Assembly (NCBI GenBank): GCA_019054805.1
Contig: JAHQIY010000005.1
Coordinates: forward strand, 6,493,501 to 6,557,500
Reading direction: 5' to 3'
DNA length: 64,000 bases
Origin: Brachionus manjavacas
Lineage: Eukaryota; Rotifera; Eurotatoria; Ploima; Brachionidae
The position numbers and the translations under genes were made by a program. Positions 31,809-43,437 of the stretch are shown here, one piece after another. A model generated the notes under the pieces. The model did not search any database. It was not told the DNA's origin and saw only the letters and a program-made list of their open reading frames with translations. Within the stretch, counting starts at the first letter, position 1; each line of letters opens with the position of its first letter.

Positions 31809-34071
31809 GTTATCGTAAAAATGTAAAACACGGAAATCTATAGAATTACGTTCTTATACGTAAATTTGTAAAAAATGAATGAAAAAAAGAAATCTCAAAA
31901 TTTACTGATATTTTATTTTTTCTCGTAATTTACTGGAAATGTTTTAGTAATTTACGAGAATAACTGTAAAGTTTAAGTAAATTTGTAAAGTAAAGTAAAA
32001 TAAAATAAAATTTAAAAAAAATAAAGTTTTTATTTATTTTTGCATGCCGGATTTGAGCCATGACAACGAGAATTGCAAAGTAAATTTGATTTTCGACATG
32101 AGCATCGATTAGTTGAACAAGCGGATGTACAATTACATTTAACCATGCCTTGCCCTCCGCCAATTGAGAGCTCATTTACTGCCGCTCTTATGCCTTTAAC
32201 TGATTTGCTAGTATTGACATTTAATGTCAGATTTGAGTCTTTTAACAAATCGAAGCAATTTCTGGCGAACATATCAGTAAAAACGCCTGCTTCACAAGCC
32301 AGTTCATACAATTGAAATTTAAAATCAATGTCTATGACTCGACATATTAGGTTTGGAGCTTCAGTAAGCCCTTTGTCAACATCGGGGATTGGCAATAATA
32401 CATAATCTCCAATATTGACATGAGGCAAGTACTTTTTACTCCTAGTCCTCATTGTCTCAGCTTGCTTTGCTTGATTGCCGCGAACAGTTTCGCGAATTCC
32501 AAGCAAATTATTAGCGGCCCTGCCGATCTCTGGTCCTAACTCTGACGGTTCAACTATTGGAGTCACTTGAGTTAACTCATCTAACTGGTACTCCTTGGGA
32601 TCAAAAACGTCTTCAGGACCGTCATGTTCCTCATTGTCATCCCCTAACTCCTCTTCGCTATAAGCATACCCAACAGCATCAAACAATTGTTTGGCTGTTT
32701 CTAGTTTTGACCATTCTTCCACTGGAATAGTTGTTGAACTTAGGCCAAGAGGGGTATCAATTCCAAATACCGCTTTATAGGGAGTACATTTGATGCCTGT
32801 GTGGTGAGAATGGTTTTTTTTTAACTGAACAAACTTTAAACCCGTTGACCATTTGGTTGATTTATTCTCTCTCATCCATGTAGCTAGCATTTTTTTAATG
32901 TCAGCGTTAGCCCTCTCAACACTACCTTGTGATTGAGGGTGTCTAGCGCGACCATGGATGAGCGAGAGGTCAGGCCACATAGCTTTTAACGCTAAAACAA
33001 TTTGGTTTCTAAACTCCCTACCATTGTCGGACTGTAGAATAGTAGGAATTCCTAATATTGTAAAAATGTCAAATAATGCATTAGTTACCTCGACGGCGTT
33101 TTTTGCTCTTAATGCTCTCAAAAGAATAAATTTGGTAAAATGGTCTTGATAAACCATAATCCACTTGAATTCGCCATCGGGCAATGTTTGCATATCAATG
33201 AGATCCATCTGTGCTCGACTATTGAAGTTTTGAGACAAAATCGGTTTTACAACAAGTCCAGTGGTTTTATTTCTTTTTTTGTTTAAGACACATTGTTGAC
33301 ACGTATTGTTAAAGACTAAAAAAAATTGACTCAATTAGTAACTTTTTTTATCCTACCTGTAAACTTACAATTAATCATCTCAACTGTTAAATTGATGTGA
33401 TTTTTTACATACAGGTAACATTACGTCTCGACTCTTATGTCCTACTTGCTCATGAATACGATAAATCGTATCAAATAAATGCTCATAAGGAACTAAAAAA
33501 CGGATATTATCGTTTTCGTTTTCTCGCTTTTTTATAATTTTTTTGGTATCGCCTATAACGATCACGTCGTAATCACGTAAAATATTGTATTCGTTTTTTG
33601 TTTTTGTTCCGGATTTGTTTTTTGCTTGTTCGATTGTAAGCAAAAGAGCATTATACTCTTCCGCTTTAATAAACGTATAAGTTTTTCTCTTTTTTTGTCG
33701 GGATTTAGGAGGTCGTTTTCGACGCGCTGGATAGCCAATCGTTCAAGCGATTCATAAAATTTTTCTTTATGAATCCGGCTATTTTCAGCCGCGACAAGTG
33801 CGCTGTCATAATTTTCGACGTTGGTCACCATTGCTTTTTAGATTTTTTGATTTATTATAATTTTTAAGCAAAATTGTTCTCAAAATTTACGCATAAATTA
33901 TCTAGTAATTTACGAGAAGAAATAAAAAATTCTATAGAATTCCGTTAGCATAAGTAAATTTACAAATTTACTTAGTAAATTTTGAGAATCCAATATTTTT
34001 ATATTTTTTTACAATTTTACGCATTGACACGTAATTCTATAAATTTACTTAATCTCAAAATTTACTATTAC
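31809..34071 (-). mobile_element. Ginger-like (KRBA2-type) DNA transposon, apparently full length
   Basis: The ends are inverted: GTTATCGTAAAAATG on one side and GTAATAGTAAATTTTG on the other, followed inward on both sides by TATAGAATTACG, CGTAAA and CTCAAAATTTACT. ATATAT borders both ends (31803-31808 and 34072-34077), consistent with a 4-6 bp target duplication. The interrupted LINE gives the empty site. Inside is a retroviral-type integrase with no gag, protease or reverse transcriptase, the hallmark of Ginger-type cut-and-paste elements. Confidence 0.85.
32030..33831 (-). CDS. Ginger/KRBA2-like transposase (DDE integrase core)
   Basis: The N-terminal part starts at ATG 33831 (MVTNVENYDSALVAAENSRI). 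It needs one frame change in an A-run near 33690, then reads KNEYNILRDYDVIVIGDTKK and the HHCC finger histidines (IHEQVGH). One or two very short introns between about 33300 and 33410 seem to separate these from NTCQQC; exact borders are uncertain. The 434-codon frame 33334-32030 holds the integrase core: RAQMDLIDMQTLPDG (first D), ILQSDNGREFRN (second D) and HPQSQGSVERAN (E). It ends in a cysteine-rich tail (CNCTSACSTNRCSC, then CNSRCHGSNPACKNK) as in KRBA2-like proteins. With the A-run frame change it may be just inactivated. Confidence 0.82.
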
Positions 34072-35559
34072 ATATATACTAAATAAAAGAGAATTAATTA
34101 CTGAGCCTTGAGGAACACCTGCAGTTAATTGATATTCGTCGCTCAAGTGGTCATTCACATTTACCTTAAATGTCCTCCTATCTAAAAAGGATCTAATCCA
34201 GTTAGTCAAGTAATGAGGTGGATTCATTTTAATCAATTTAAAAAGTAAACCCTCATGCCAAACCCTATCGAAGGCTTTAGAAATATCAAAAAAAAAGGCC
34301 ACAAACTCTTTTTTTTTCTTTTAAATGATTCCACAATTTTTTGAATAAAAAAGAAAAGATTATCTGATGTTCGCCGGTGTTTCCTTAAACCAGATTGCTC
34401 TTGGATAAGGAGTGAATTATGTTCTAAAAAATTGTATAATCTTGAATAAACTATTCGTTCCAGTAACTTTCCTAAGCAACTCGTTATACTAATTGGTCTA
34501 TAATTTAAAGGATCTTGTAAATTAGAGGCCTTTTTTTGTATCATTTTAATGTTCGAAGTTTTCCACGCTTTCGGGACCTTACCTTCTCTGAGAGATAAAT
34601 TAAAAAATTTTGTGATTAATGAATTTCTAGGTAAGTTTTTTAACATTAAATTATGTATTTGGTCAGGTCCTGATGCCGCTTCATTTTTCAATCTTTTTAA
34701 AGCCATAATTAATTCATTTAAGCAAATTGGATCATTAAAATTACACTGATCATAATTTCTAAAAAATTCAAAGTTAGAATTAAGTATTTCGAAATCTTTC
34801 TTGGTATCAATTAAATCAGAATTAGGACTAAATATTGAAGATAAGAGTTCTCCAAAGCATTTTCCCTTTTCTTCATTAGTTTTGAACTCCTTGTCATTTG
34901 AAAACAAATTTGGGATTAAATTTGATCCTTTTTTTGTTCCAAATTTATTAATTTTTTCCCAAAAAGGTCTACTTGTAAGTGGGTTTTTTCCCATCTTCTT
35001 GATAAAATCAAACCAATTTTGATTCCAGAATTTTTTTAAAGAGGCCTTTAATGTACTCAAATGTAAGTTGATTATATTTTTGCTTGAGCTTTTGACAGCG
35101 AGTTTTTTGAAAGTTTCTTCTTACTTTCCTGCGTTCTTTTATCAGAATAACAATGTTCGGGGGAAGACTGGTTTTGGAGATTTTCTGAGAAAGATAAGGA
35201 ATGCTTTAATGAGAAGCAGAAATGATTTTTCTGTAATTCTTTCATTTAGTTGATCTATTGTGATGGAACTTTCAGGGAAAATAATTATTTGAGAATAGTA
35301 TATCATATTCAATTTCAACATAATCACATATAGGACAAGACCCGGATTTTGGATAAAACGTATTTAAAAATAAATTGTAAATATATTTATTAAAAATAAA
35401 TTTTTTGTATATTTCTTAAAAAACCGATAACAATGTAAACATAATGATTGAAGCGAAAACTCTAAACTTGCATGCCACTTACAGAACAATTCGCTAATTT
35501 AAAATCAAAAAGGGACCCAGTCACAAAAGTCTATGTACAATTCAATTAATCTGACGTTT

Positions 35560-38500
35560 CTAAACAGTTATTTCATACGAGTTGAAGTTGATCCGGTCGT
35601 CGCTGTCCACTCTAGTCGGTCTGTGCTTCTTGCTCACATAATCCCTCGGTCTACTTCTGGCCACATCGTTAGTCAACAAATTCTGACTAGCGTTAGTGTA
35701 CGAATCATTTCTGGCATATCGCTCTCTGCTCTTTATCTTTTTGGCGATCTCTCTGTTCACATTAGCCGACTTTTTAGCTTGAGCAAAGTAGTCCTCGTTC
35801 AAATAGTTGTTATACTTTAGCTCGAGCTCGTTTTGTTCGTGGTCGTTTTGAGCGGGCAGCTTTCTGACGCGCTTCGGCTCGGCCCTGTTCGCGTAAAAAT
35901 TCGGATTTCTGTACTTGTGCGGCGCGATCACATTCTTCGAGTCCACGCTTCGAATGAGCCGACCATTGTTGCTCCTAGCGTACTTTTCCAGCATTATCTT
36001 GGCCTCGTAGTACTCTTTCATTTTGAGCTGGCTGCGTCGAATGTGCATGTAGCTGGGCGGACTTGACACGAACAAAATTTTGGCACAATTTTTCAAAATG
36101 CCATCATCAAACGGGTTGACACCGGTGCGAAATTTGCCGGTCACTTGTTCATTGGTGGTGCGACCCCGGCTCACCAGTACCGCATGAAAGCCAGTCAGTC
36201 CCCCGATCGGTATTATCAGCACACTGATCAAAACAATCAACACAATAGCAGTCAGCATGGGCACATTGGTCAGATTGTTCTTGTTCAGCAGCACAAGGAT
36301 CACGCTCAACGAAAGTATTGACACCATGTGAACGCTGAGTGAGAGCAAGAATGCAAAAAAGTATTTGTAGTTCCTTTTGCCGATGCAGTTCGATACCCAC
36401 TTTAAATTAGAGCTTAATTTGGCGCTCATTTTTTACTTTTATAAAAACTTACCGGACAATGGTGATCCATAGTCTAAAATAATTGAAAAATAATTAATTT
36501 TTTTCTAGCTAATTTTTAGGCTTTATTCAAGTTGGCGAGCATTTAAATTAAATTACAATTCTTTTATTTGACTTAAGCCAAAAAAACCGCTTATCTTTAG
36601 CTTTTGTTTAAATTGATTTTTTTTCGAAAAAATGTTTTTAATTTTTAAAAAATTAACTTATTAAAATAATGAAAAAAGTAATAAAAAATTTTCTTAATTT
36701 TTATTAAAAAGTTTTTTAAGATTTTTTTTTTTTCAAAATTTTACAAAAAAATCAGTGACCGCCTGCCAAAAAGTTACTAGTCATACTTAAAAGAAAAAGA
36801 AAATTTATTTGTTTACTGTACCGAGCTAGAGCTTCTTCAGAAACTATTTTTTTTTTGTAAATATTCCGTTTTTTATCTATTAATATATTTTCTTTTTTCT
36901 TATTTAAAAAAAAAACATAAAAAAGCAATGAAGTACTTATTTTTTTTCTAAGGTACAACTAGTGAGATATTAATTTTATTTTTTTTTTTTTTTTGGGAAC
37001 ATTTTATACAAGCTTGGCAAACGAGTGAAAGATCGAGCCAATATTTAAATATTTAAATAAAGACTTTTATCATCATCTTGTTAAAATAGAATAGATCAAA
37101 AAAAAGACGACCGAGAGGCAGACCTCGCAAAAACCCAATCAGTGATCAAAGTAAACCTGCAAGCAAAAAATCTAGAAACAATTAATTTTTTTTTTTCTTG
37201 TTTTTTTTTCGTATTTTCATTTATTTTTTATCATTAAAAAATACAGAAAATAAAATAAAATTAGTAAGAGGCAATTTCTTTGCAGAGTTTTTTCAGACAT
37301 ATATTTCCGGATTAAAAGTTGCTTAATAATTAACCCAATTGACCTCCATCAGTTTAATAGATCCGTAATTTAACCCCATTGCCCCGTAATTTTTTCTCTT
37401 ATTTTCAAGTTTAATTTTTTTATTAACACTGTTCAAAATAAAGTTTTATCAAAAAATTTATTAATGTGATTATGAATTCAACTATAAGTTAAGAAATTTT
37501 TACAAATTACAAAAATTAAAATTAACTTTTAAAATTAAAATTAATTAAATTAATTTAATCCTGACTCCCAACTAACCACCATTATTTTTGTAGAGAATTT
37601 CACTGACTTTTCAAAAAGTGTCTAGTTTTTTTCCAGGAACAACAGTTCATCTGAACATGTTACGTAGATTACAAAAAAAACAAAAAAGATTGCTAAAATA
37701 AGTATAAAAATTTTCGCTTCATTTAAGTTTATCATATTTTTACTTATTTTTAAGATTTTGTCACTAATTTTTTTAAATTAATGAAGCAAAATACAGTGGT
37801 ATTCCGGATTTAGTAATTTACATTATTTCGTAAATTTACAAAAGATTATATTTTACCAAAATTTTTTTTTTACATAATTTTGAAAATAAATATTGAATGA
37901 TAAAAAAATTCAATTTTTTTAGTGCCATATTATTTAAATTTTTTGGACATTTTTTTTACATAAATTTACGTAAAATCTAGTAAATTTACGTTTTTTTACT
38001 TTTGTAAATTTACGTAAATTACTAAATCCGGAACACCACTGTATCTAAATATAACAATCAAAATTAATTTTTTAAAATTATTTTAAAATTTTTTCAATAT
38101 CTTCAAAGACACATTTTTGGAAAGCTTTTGAAATTCTCTCCAAGAATTAAGTGTATGTTGCATAAAGTTGGCGGCCAGCAGGGGCGAGATTATTAAAAAT
38201 ATAAAAAAGTTAAATTTAAAAAAAAATTACAGAAAATTCCAAAATTTCGCCTTTTAAGTAAAGTGGGGTCAAGAAATTTTAAAAATTTCGGGTTCAGTGT
38301 TTTAGTAGTATCATAATATCAACTAAAAAAAATGCATTATAAAACATCACTTAAAATACAAAATATGCAAAAAATAATATCCGAAAATTTTTTTATAAAT
38401 ATGGGCTAAATACACAGGAAAAAGGGGTAATTCAGTCAAATGGGTGAATTTTAAGGGTGAAAACCCATTTATCCTAGAAATTCACTCAATTTGAATAGTA

Positions 38501-41500
38501 AATTAAAAATCACCAGCATTTTTATTGACAGATGCTAAGATTTTTTTTATTTTGATCCTTAACTTTTTGTATTCAATTTTACAATAATCATTTTTCGATT
38601 ATTATTTTATGCTTACTATGTGTTCTATTCATTTATTCAAGTTTCTTCTAATTCAACTTTTCAATTTTTTTATACTTATTCAACTATTCAAAATTAATGA
38701 GCGATTATTTATTAAAAAAAAATTAGCAGTATTTAAAAATTAACCTTTAGACTTTTTGCTGAGCCGAACTCCCTAAACCAGAGCTATGCCCCGGTCCCTT
38801 TTATTCTAACTAGGATTTTGTTAAAATAAATCTAATTTCAAAATAAACCCTAAATTACGCATTGTCAAAATATGGTTTATTTTGAAATTAGGTTTCTTTA
38901 ACTTAAAATATATTTTGGTGAATAGTTGAAATTATTGTTTATTTATTTATCAATTGTCAAAACTTGCTTCAAATGATAATTCGCTTTATGTTTTATGTTT
39001 TTTCCATACGTTTCATAATAAATCTTTTGTTTAAAAAAATTTTTTAATTTAAAAAAAAAATTCATTTGAAGTAGTAAAAAAAAAGAATAATTGAATAATT
39101 GAATAGTTGACTTAAAGATATTTGAGTTGTAAAATACAAATTATTGTCCATGAATGTTAGCTTAATGTCAGTAAGCTGTCTTATTAAGTTGGTTTAAATC
39201 GAACATTTTTGTGGTAAAAAGCACCCGAAAACAAATTTAAAAATTGACTCAATCTCACCAATTGCTCAAGATTAGCAAATTTCAAACAAGAAAAAGTTCT
39301 TTACTCCTAAATGATATAATTATTGAAAAAAGTTGATAAATTTATAATAATAAGATAGCAATTATACAATGGAGTCAGGTATTCAACATACCTTGATTCA
39401 AAATATCTATATGCTATCTTACTATTTCTTCTTTCTTTCCTGAACTATTCAATACTTAAATTCTTTGAATCTTACAATTTATCAATTTTTAATCGTCTTT
39501 TTCTTATATTTTTTCTTTACATTTTTATTTTATTTATTTTTTTTTAATCTGAAGGAGCTTTGGCTCAAGACAGATAAAACAAATAAATAATAATAAATTT
39601 ATAATGATAACAAGTAAAATAAAACACTCTTCCAGAGTTGCTATTTATACTTTAAATAATTTCGCATGTTACAATACTAAAATAAAACTATAAAAGAAAA
39701 AAAAGATACCTAAAAGAGCTAGAGGTTAGACGTGTTTAAATATTTGATAGTTCATGAAAAAAAGGAGAAGTTGTTAGCTAGCAATTAAACAAAGGAGTTG
39801 GTTATTCGATATTTGAATAACCTCTAGCTATTTAAACCTTTTTAAATTGGCATGTTGAAGTTTATGATCAAAACTTTATATCAAATTGCTCCTTTTATAT
39901 TTGATAATAAATTTCCTGAAGATTTAGGCAGAATTTTATAAAATTCTTGATGTAACATTGATTAACATAGTTTGTTAAATTAAAATTTCAAAAAAAAAAA
40001 TTTTAAATTAAAAGTTTGCTCAAAATTAACTAAAATGATCGATTATTTTTGATTTTTTAGTAAAGTTAATAATGCAAATAAATAATTTTTTTTACTAAAC
40101 ATAAAATATCATTTGGTTTTTTAATTTTATTATCTTTGCGAAGTTAAGTTTATTTGGTACTCTTTTTAATTCTAAAAATCGATTATTAATCCATTTATTT
40201 TATGATCAACTTAAAATAATTTTTGAGACTGTAGCATAATATGTTAAATCATTATCAATAAAGAAAAAATCATTTCGTTAATTAAAGAAATTATTATGCC
40301 TTCTTTTTAATTGAGCATTTGAGCATTTGATCATAAACTTCAACTTGCCTTTAAATTTTTTTTTCTTTTTTTTATATATTTTAATTCTGAAGGCGCATTA
40401 GTTAGGTACAAATTTACAAATAAATAGATAAATAACCTAAAAGAGCTGAATAAAAGGCTCGCAAGAAATTTCCAAAAATTTCAACTTTGTCATTGATAAT
40501 GAGTCCTATTTCACATTTTTGAATAGCGCAATTGGGATCAATGGTTCATTTATTTAAGTGAAGTTTTCCAATCTACTTCAAATCTTAGACACTACAAAAA
40601 AAAATCTTCTTAAAAAAGGTTTTGTGAAGTTTAGTACAAAAGAAAAGAAAAAAGTTTAAAAATATTTAATGACTTTTTTCCCGAAAGTCTAAAATTGGTT
40701 CTTTCAAAGCTGCATCGACAGTTGAAGTCTTCTAATGATGTCCAAAATCTCTACAAAATGAATTGCGCTCGATTATATTGAAATTTAATTTCTGCAAATT
40801 TAGCAGACCTTGATATATTATGAAACTTTGAATGTTGCACCATGTTGTATTTACAGAACCAATTTTAGACTTTTAGAAAAAAATTTTCAATTTTTTACAT
40901 TTTTTTCTGTCCTTTTTTTGAAACCCTCGAAAATATTTTTCAAGGAAAAGAAGTAAAAATTTCATTTTAATTTTTTTCCTTGGACACTACGAAATACGTA
41001 AATCATGAATTATTAAATTAAAGCAATAAAAGTCTTAGGTAGAAAAACCCAGATGTCATGTGACCAGTGTCCCAAATGCACTACAAAATATTCAACTTTG
41101 ATAATTGACACCTGGTCAATTAAAAAATAAATTTTGAACAAAAAAAATTGTCCACCTAATTTTTTACTACTGCAAAATTGGTGAATTATTGTTCACGAAC
41201 TTGATTAATGCAGATTTTTTTTTATTTAAAAATTACGTCAATGCAGGAATTGCAGACGGCACAGTGGGAACTACGAGGTGGCCGGTAGAACAAACAAGTA
41301 GTGCACCATTTCATGCGAACATTAATGTCGTTGATGAGAACACTTTTGTAGTTGGTCGACGAGAGGGTCTTTGCGTGGCCTTCGCCGTTGTCAAGCACAT
41401 CGGCTAATCAAGTTGAAAAAATTAGAATTCACTTTTGGTCTAAGGCTTGAAGTTTACTTTTGGGAAAGCGGCCCGGATCCATAAATGTCGCTAGGCAAAA

Positions 41501-41859
41501 GTTGACCAGCACATAGACAAAAAGGAGTGCGTGAATTGTGGCCAGTGTGATGAACAGATGCAGTTTGCTCGGCCCCAAAAGGTGGTAGTACAGCGGGAAT
41601 CTAAAATTTAAATTTTTTGAAGACAAATTTAAGGTCACGGCTCGTGTACTTACACAAAAGTGAAGTAAGACGATGTGGAGCTTATCAGTATGAACCTTGA
41701 GTGTGAAGAAAAGTGAGTGGAGAGGCTAAAAGAGGCGAGATGGGTGAGGGGTGCTTACCAGGCGAACAGAGACGGAAGGAGCTTTTTGCTGCATGGCTCG
41801 TAGTCGTCATCGGGATCATCGTAGGCCATGTCCGATGTGTGGTACGTTTTGCTATTCAT
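35560..41859 (-). CDS. ZDHHC5/8-like palmitoyltransferase
   Basis: Protein S-acyltransferase of the ZDHHC5/8 group, a four-helix membrane enzyme. Six exons join in frame into 437 residues: 41859-41759, 41695-41654, 41600-41458, 41403-41237, 36473-36453 and 36399-35560. Helices 1-2 are in exons 1-3, followed by [15 protein letters not shown]. Exon 4 has the cysteine-rich domain ([20 protein letters not shown], then AVCNSCID). Exon 5 is a 21-nt microexon encoding TMDHHCP, the catalytic motif. Exon 6 continues [15 protein letters not shown], helices 3-4, then [20 protein letters not shown] and [10 protein letters not shown], diagnostic of ZDHHC5/8. Intron 5 is 4.76 kb of repeats; the others are 50-65 nt. 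RSSHC lacks one variable cysteine of the usual RCSHC. The tail is shorter than in vertebrates and ends EITV, a possible class II PDZ ligand. Confidence 0.93.
36453..36473 (-). other. 21-nt microexon carrying the DHHC active site
   Basis: Between TTTTAG| and |GTAAGT, seven codons spell T-M-D-H-H-C-P, phase 0 at both ends. Joining exon 4 (ending C-I-D) to exon 6 (starting W-V-S-N-C-I-G) through it gives exactly the family spacing C-x4-D-H-H-C-P-W. Without it the enzyme has no catalytic cysteine but stays in frame. Confidence 0.9.
36806..36846 (-). repeat. Family A LINE 3' tail fragment
   Basis: The reverse complement reads TCTGAAGAAGCTCTAGCTCG, then GTACAGTAAACAAATAAA: the tail consensus of the A LINE. 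It lies in ZDHHC intron 5. Confidence 0.7.
37094..37188 (+). pseudogene. AT-hook-bearing transposon protein tail
   Basis: A short frame ending in TAA reads [20 protein letters not shown] and onward, with a clear AT-hook core (RPRGRPRK). It resembles the tails at 47960-48065 and 52083-52322. It lies in ZDHHC intron 5 with no upstream coding sequence. Confidence 0.5.
37794..38041. repeat. 248-bp MITE with TA target duplication
   Basis: The ends are CAGTGGTATTCCGGATTTAG and the inverted CTAAATCCGGAACACCACTG, each flanked by TA. Subterminal GTAAATTTACG words repeat. TA duplication and CAGTGG ends suggest a Tc1/mariner-superfamily MITE. In ZDHHC intron 5. Confidence 0.85.
38838..38895. repeat. 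Hairpin of ~25-bp arms
   Basis: AAATAAATCTAATTTCAAAA faces TTTTGAAATTAGGTTTCTTT around a short spacer. Non-coding, in ZDHHC intron 5. Confidence 0.6.
39340..39815. mobile_element. Back-to-back fragments of family A LINE 3' ends
   Basis: 39350-39415 is a minus-strand piece of the LINE C-terminus (the TAGCAATTATACAATGGAGT word, as at 31040). 39415-39600 runs on the plus strand to a tail, AATCTGAAGGAGCTTTGGCT plus an AAATAAATAAT run. 39757-39815 is another minus-strand piece. In ZDHHC intron 5. Confidence 0.6.
39846..40347. repeat. MITE, GTTGAAGTTTATGATCAAA ends
   Basis: The left end reads GGCATGTTGAAGTTTATGAT and the right end is the reverse complement of GGCAAGTTGAAGTTTATGAT. It is 0.5 kb, non-coding, related to 20996-21258. 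In ZDHHC intron 5. Confidence 0.65.
40380..40440 (+). repeat. LINE 3' tail
   Basis: AATTCTGAAGGCGCATTAGT, then GGTACAAATTTACAAATAAA, matches the family A tail. In ZDHHC intron 5. Confidence 0.6.
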
Positions 41860-42385
41860 TTTGTTCACTCATCCGACTAATGTTCACCATCAAGACATAT
41901 TTACAAGTGTAGCTTGTTCTTTTAATCTATCAACAAAATAATGTGACAAGCAAGTAATGGGAGACAGAATGAAAGACGAGTATTGTTGTGCTTGGTGGCA
42001 ATTAGGTCTTTTTGAGCAAAAAATGTATTTCTTTATTTATTTAGTAGAAAGTAGTGCTCATTAATCTATTCGCCAATGTGTGTACGGTGCTGATATCACA
42101 AATAATTTATGTGCGCATTTAGATTGCAAAGCGATTAACGCCCAAATAATTTCAAGTGTTTATCGAATTATAATCGATTTGCATAGACTTGGATTTTTGT
42201 CTGCAAAGTCAAATAGCAATGCTGCTAATACTTAGAAATGGCATGCATTTAGCCTATCACTTTTTTTAAAGACAATCACCGCTTGATCTAAAGAAAAAAT
42301 CGAAAATATCACATAAAAAAAATTTTTTTAATTATTAAATTTTTATGATCAATTTTATTCGAATTCCACTTTTTTATCTATTTCA
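41860..42385. other. Upstream flank of the ZDHHC gene
   Basis: AT-rich sequence 5' of the ZDHHC start, likely holding its promoter. I see no convincing core promoter element and no other gene. Confidence 0.4.
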
Positions 42386-42871
42386 GAGTTGTTTAAAAGT
42401 CACAAGTCTCAAGTCAAGTCCAAGTCAAGACTTTTTTTTTTTTTTTTATTTCAAAAGTCCCACCAAAGACTTTAAATTTTTTTATTTGAAAATTAAAAAA
42501 GTAAAAAATAAAAAAAATAAAAAAAATTTTATTTAAAAATTAAAAAAAGAAAAACAAAATTTTTGGTAATTTTTGTCCGTTAGTACTTTTTGGTCTTTGG
42601 AAGTTGTTGGTGATTGAACTTCCAAAGACCAAAAAGAACTAACGGACAAAAATTACCAACGACTATAAATACCAAGTACCTACAACTAGTTTCTATTTAT
42701 TTTTTTTTTATCTTTAATTTTTGAATAAAATTTTTATTCTTCTTTTTTTTTTTTTTAATTTTTAAATAAAATTATTTTCTTCTTTTATTTTTTTATTTTT
42801 TAAATAAAATTTTTTTTCATCTAAATTTTTAAATAAAATTTTTTTTTTCTTTTTTTAACTTTGAAATAAAA

Positions 42872-42906
<35 letters not shown>

Positions 42907-43206
42907 TTTTTTTTTCTTTTTTTTTTTTTGAATAAAATTTTTTTTTCTTTTATTATTTTTAAATAAAATTTTTTTTTTCTTTTTTTAACTTTGAAATAAA
43001 ATTTTTTTTATTTTTAATTTTAAATTAATTTTTTTTAATTAAAAAAATATTTTTTTTTAAATAATAAATATATTAAATTGACTTAAATTTTTATTTTTTT
43101 ACCTTTTTTTTGAAAGCCCGTTTATTTTAGAAAAAAAAAAAAAGTCCTGACTTGGACTTTTTTTTTGACGACTTAGACTTTTTTTTGGGACTTTTAAACA
43201 ACTCTG
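42386..43206. repeat. AAGTC-family inverted-repeat element with low-complexity core
   Basis: The left end (AGTTGTTTAAAAGTCACAAG, then CAAGTCAAGACTTT) is inverted at the right end (GACTTGGACTTTTT...GGGACTTTTAAACAACTC). The core from about 42700 to 43110 is a degenerate tandem array of a T-run plus AAATAAAATTTT unit of roughly 40 bp. A strong hairpin sits at 42564-42660. Confidence 0.65.
42564..42660. repeat. Near-perfect hairpin with ~43-bp arms
   Basis: TTGGTAATTTTTGTCCGTTA and onward to GGTCTTTGGAAGTT faces its reverse complement with one mismatch across a loop of about 10 nt. The arms are less AT-rich than the surrounding core, so they are conserved or recent. Confidence 0.85.
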
Positions 43207-43259
43207 ATCTATTATTTTTAAAATAAACAAAAACTATAATTACACAATGCAATACCTTG

Positions 43260-43425
43260 ATCTCATGCGCTCATCAAGTATATAACACTGTGCAGAACTA
43301 GACAAAGAGGTGATCATCATTACTATTGTTAGAATTATTTTTTTTGTATTGTTTTCTTTTCTTTATTATTTGTTTAGGCTAGAACTGGCCATTTATTAAT
43401 AAAGTTATTATTATTATTTAATTTA
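43260..43425 (+). repeat. Retroelement 3' end with ATT repeat tail
   Basis: Sequence ending GGCTAGAACTGGCCATTTAT, then AATAAAGTTATTATTATT, looks like a LINE or SINE 3' end with a microsatellite tail. The family is not recognised. Confidence 0.4.
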
Positions 43426-43437
43426 TCTTCTATTATT

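Larger units (their letters stand above)
30828..35345 (-). mobile_element. Family A LINE, 5'-truncated, split by a Ginger-like transposon
   Basis: The minus strand runs from about 35345 to a tail at 30828-30875 (TCGGTACAGAAAACAAATAA). Domains in order: end of a linker or endonuclease region, reverse transcriptase at 35060-34233 (AASGPDQIHNLMLKNL, NYRPISITSCLGKLLERIVY, SGLRKHRRTSDNLF), a frame shift, FFDISKAFDRVWHEGLLFKL and AGVPQGSV (34302-34085), then the 2263-bp insertion at 31809-34071. After it come YINDIPKRNK, the catalytic SLLFADDLVTFF near 31745 and the C-terminus down to about 31025 (YDTPSNIVYHEAFNKLKLLT). Removing the insert restores FS-IYINDIP. Dead copy. Confidence 0.88.

Noticed and set aside
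35533..36400. Plus-strand and alternate frames over ZDHHC exon 6
   Set aside because: They overlap a frame with clear family motifs and show no domains of their own.
42680..43120. Possible CRISPR-like array or satellite
   Set aside because: The units are degenerate AT homopolymer runs without constant spacers; no CRISPR features and a eukaryotic context.
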